Source: GCA-002727735 sp038134525 (GTDB lineage Bacteria; Bacteroidota; Bacteroidia; Flavobacteriales_D; Parvicellaceae). From it: a stretch of DNA of 64,000 nucleotides. Position numbers and translations under genes: made by a program. The notes under the pieces are model-generated. The model was given only the letters and a program-made list of their open reading frames with translations. It made no database searches and was not told the origin of the DNA. Position 1 is the first letter of the stretch. Each line of letters opens with the position of its first letter. This document shows positions 63,886-64,000 of the stretch, one piece after another. The DNA lies in the NCBI GenBank assembly GCA_038134525.1, contig JAYPVI010000002.1, positions 227,599-291,598 of the forward strand. Direction: 5' to 3'.

Positions 63886-64000
63886 ATGAAAAAATCATTA
63901 CTCATTATGTCTTTTGCTTTGATGTACATTGTGTCTTTTTCACAATGTCATTACGTAATTGACATGCAAGATTCTTATGGAGATGGATGGAATGGAGCCT
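63886..64000 (+). CDS. secreted protein, 5' end only (cut by window edge)
   Basis: The first 38 codons encode a signal peptide (KKSLLIMSFALMYIVSFSQ) followed by CHYVIDMQDSYGDGWNGA. The C-x-Y-x-I-D-M-x-D-S-Y-G-D-G-W-N-G pattern is a familiar opening of modules in type IX secretion cargo of Bacteroidota. The rest lies outside the window, so the sorting domain and length are unknown. Confidence 0.7.
   Translation, partial: MKKSLLIMSFALMYIVSFSQCHYVIDMQDSYGDGWNGA

Noticed and set aside
1..64000. tRNA, rRNA, CRISPR, insertion sequence, prophage or defence genes
   Set aside because: All gaps are under about 180 nt, none shows clover-leaf, direct repeat array or transposase features, and every large frame is accounted for by the genes listed.

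Overview
The window reads as a piece of core chromosome from a low-GC member of the Bacteroidota, most likely a marine member of the Flavobacteriales. The signs are gliding-motility genes gldE and gldD, three proteins that look like cargo of the type IX secretion system (T9SS), a MurF-alanine racemase fusion, a SufB/C/D iron-sulfur operon, DUF2480, and promoters carrying the Bacteroidota -7 motif TAnnTTTG. Genus-level placement is not possible from reading alone. I see no rRNA, tRNA, CRISPR array, insertion sequence, prophage or recognisable defence locus. No gap between genes is longer than about 180 bases.

Layout. 1-6.5 kb: gyrB (cut by the window edge), an outer-membrane barrel protein and a large periplasmic TPR protein. 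6.7-10.7 kb: ftsE, two glycosyltransferases and murB. 10.7-15.9 kb: sufA-like/sufB/sufC/sufD plus a secreted protein of unknown function. 16-23.8 kb: thiL, RNase G, a 29-residue ribosomal-type protein, HU, then mutY-ssb-gldE-gldD and a glutaryl-CoA-dehydrogenase-like gene. 24-31 kb: dnaG-mscS, recJ, two small unknowns, a nitroreductase and a drug/metabolite transporter. 31-35 kb: a CREST-like membrane protein, an alkylglycerol-monooxygenase-like hydroxylase, an M28 peptidase and an unknown. 35-41.5 kb: murF-alr followed by a polysaccharide flippase, a chain-length protein and an O-antigen ligase/polymerase. 41.6-47.6 kb: radA, sufE, sufT-like, HMG-CoA synthase, DUF2480 and a long PurF-like amidotransferase. 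47.7-54.4 kb: two large T9SS cargo proteins flanking 3-hydroxyanthranilate dioxygenase. 54.4-57.8 kb: hemA, a hemC-hemD fusion and acpH. 57.9-64 kb: Xaa-Pro aminopeptidase, acyl-CoA carboxylase, a two-component system, an unusual SDR protein and the start of another secreted protein.

Working together, most genes serve growth and envelope functions: peptidoglycan precursors (murB, murF-alr), surface polysaccharide, Fe-S cluster assembly (split over two loci about 27 kb apart, with sufS not in the window), tetrapyrrole synthesis, DNA replication and repair (gyrB, dnaG, ssb, recJ, mutY, radA) and protein secretion/gliding.

The most unusual signals are architectural. All ten convergent gene pairs either overlap or are 1-2 nt apart, leaving no room for terminators. 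About one gene in five lacks an ATG start, including one glycosyltransferase whose conserved N-terminus can only begin at ATT. Two promoters lie so close to their start codons that leaderless mRNAs are likely. RNase G alone carries a textbook Shine-Dalgarno sequence. I found no clearly new multi-gene system. The best candidates for new biology are the paired lipid-type membrane enzymes at 31-33 kb, the TPR/outer-membrane pair at 1.5-6.5 kb, and several enzymes that lack expected catalytic or metal-binding residues.
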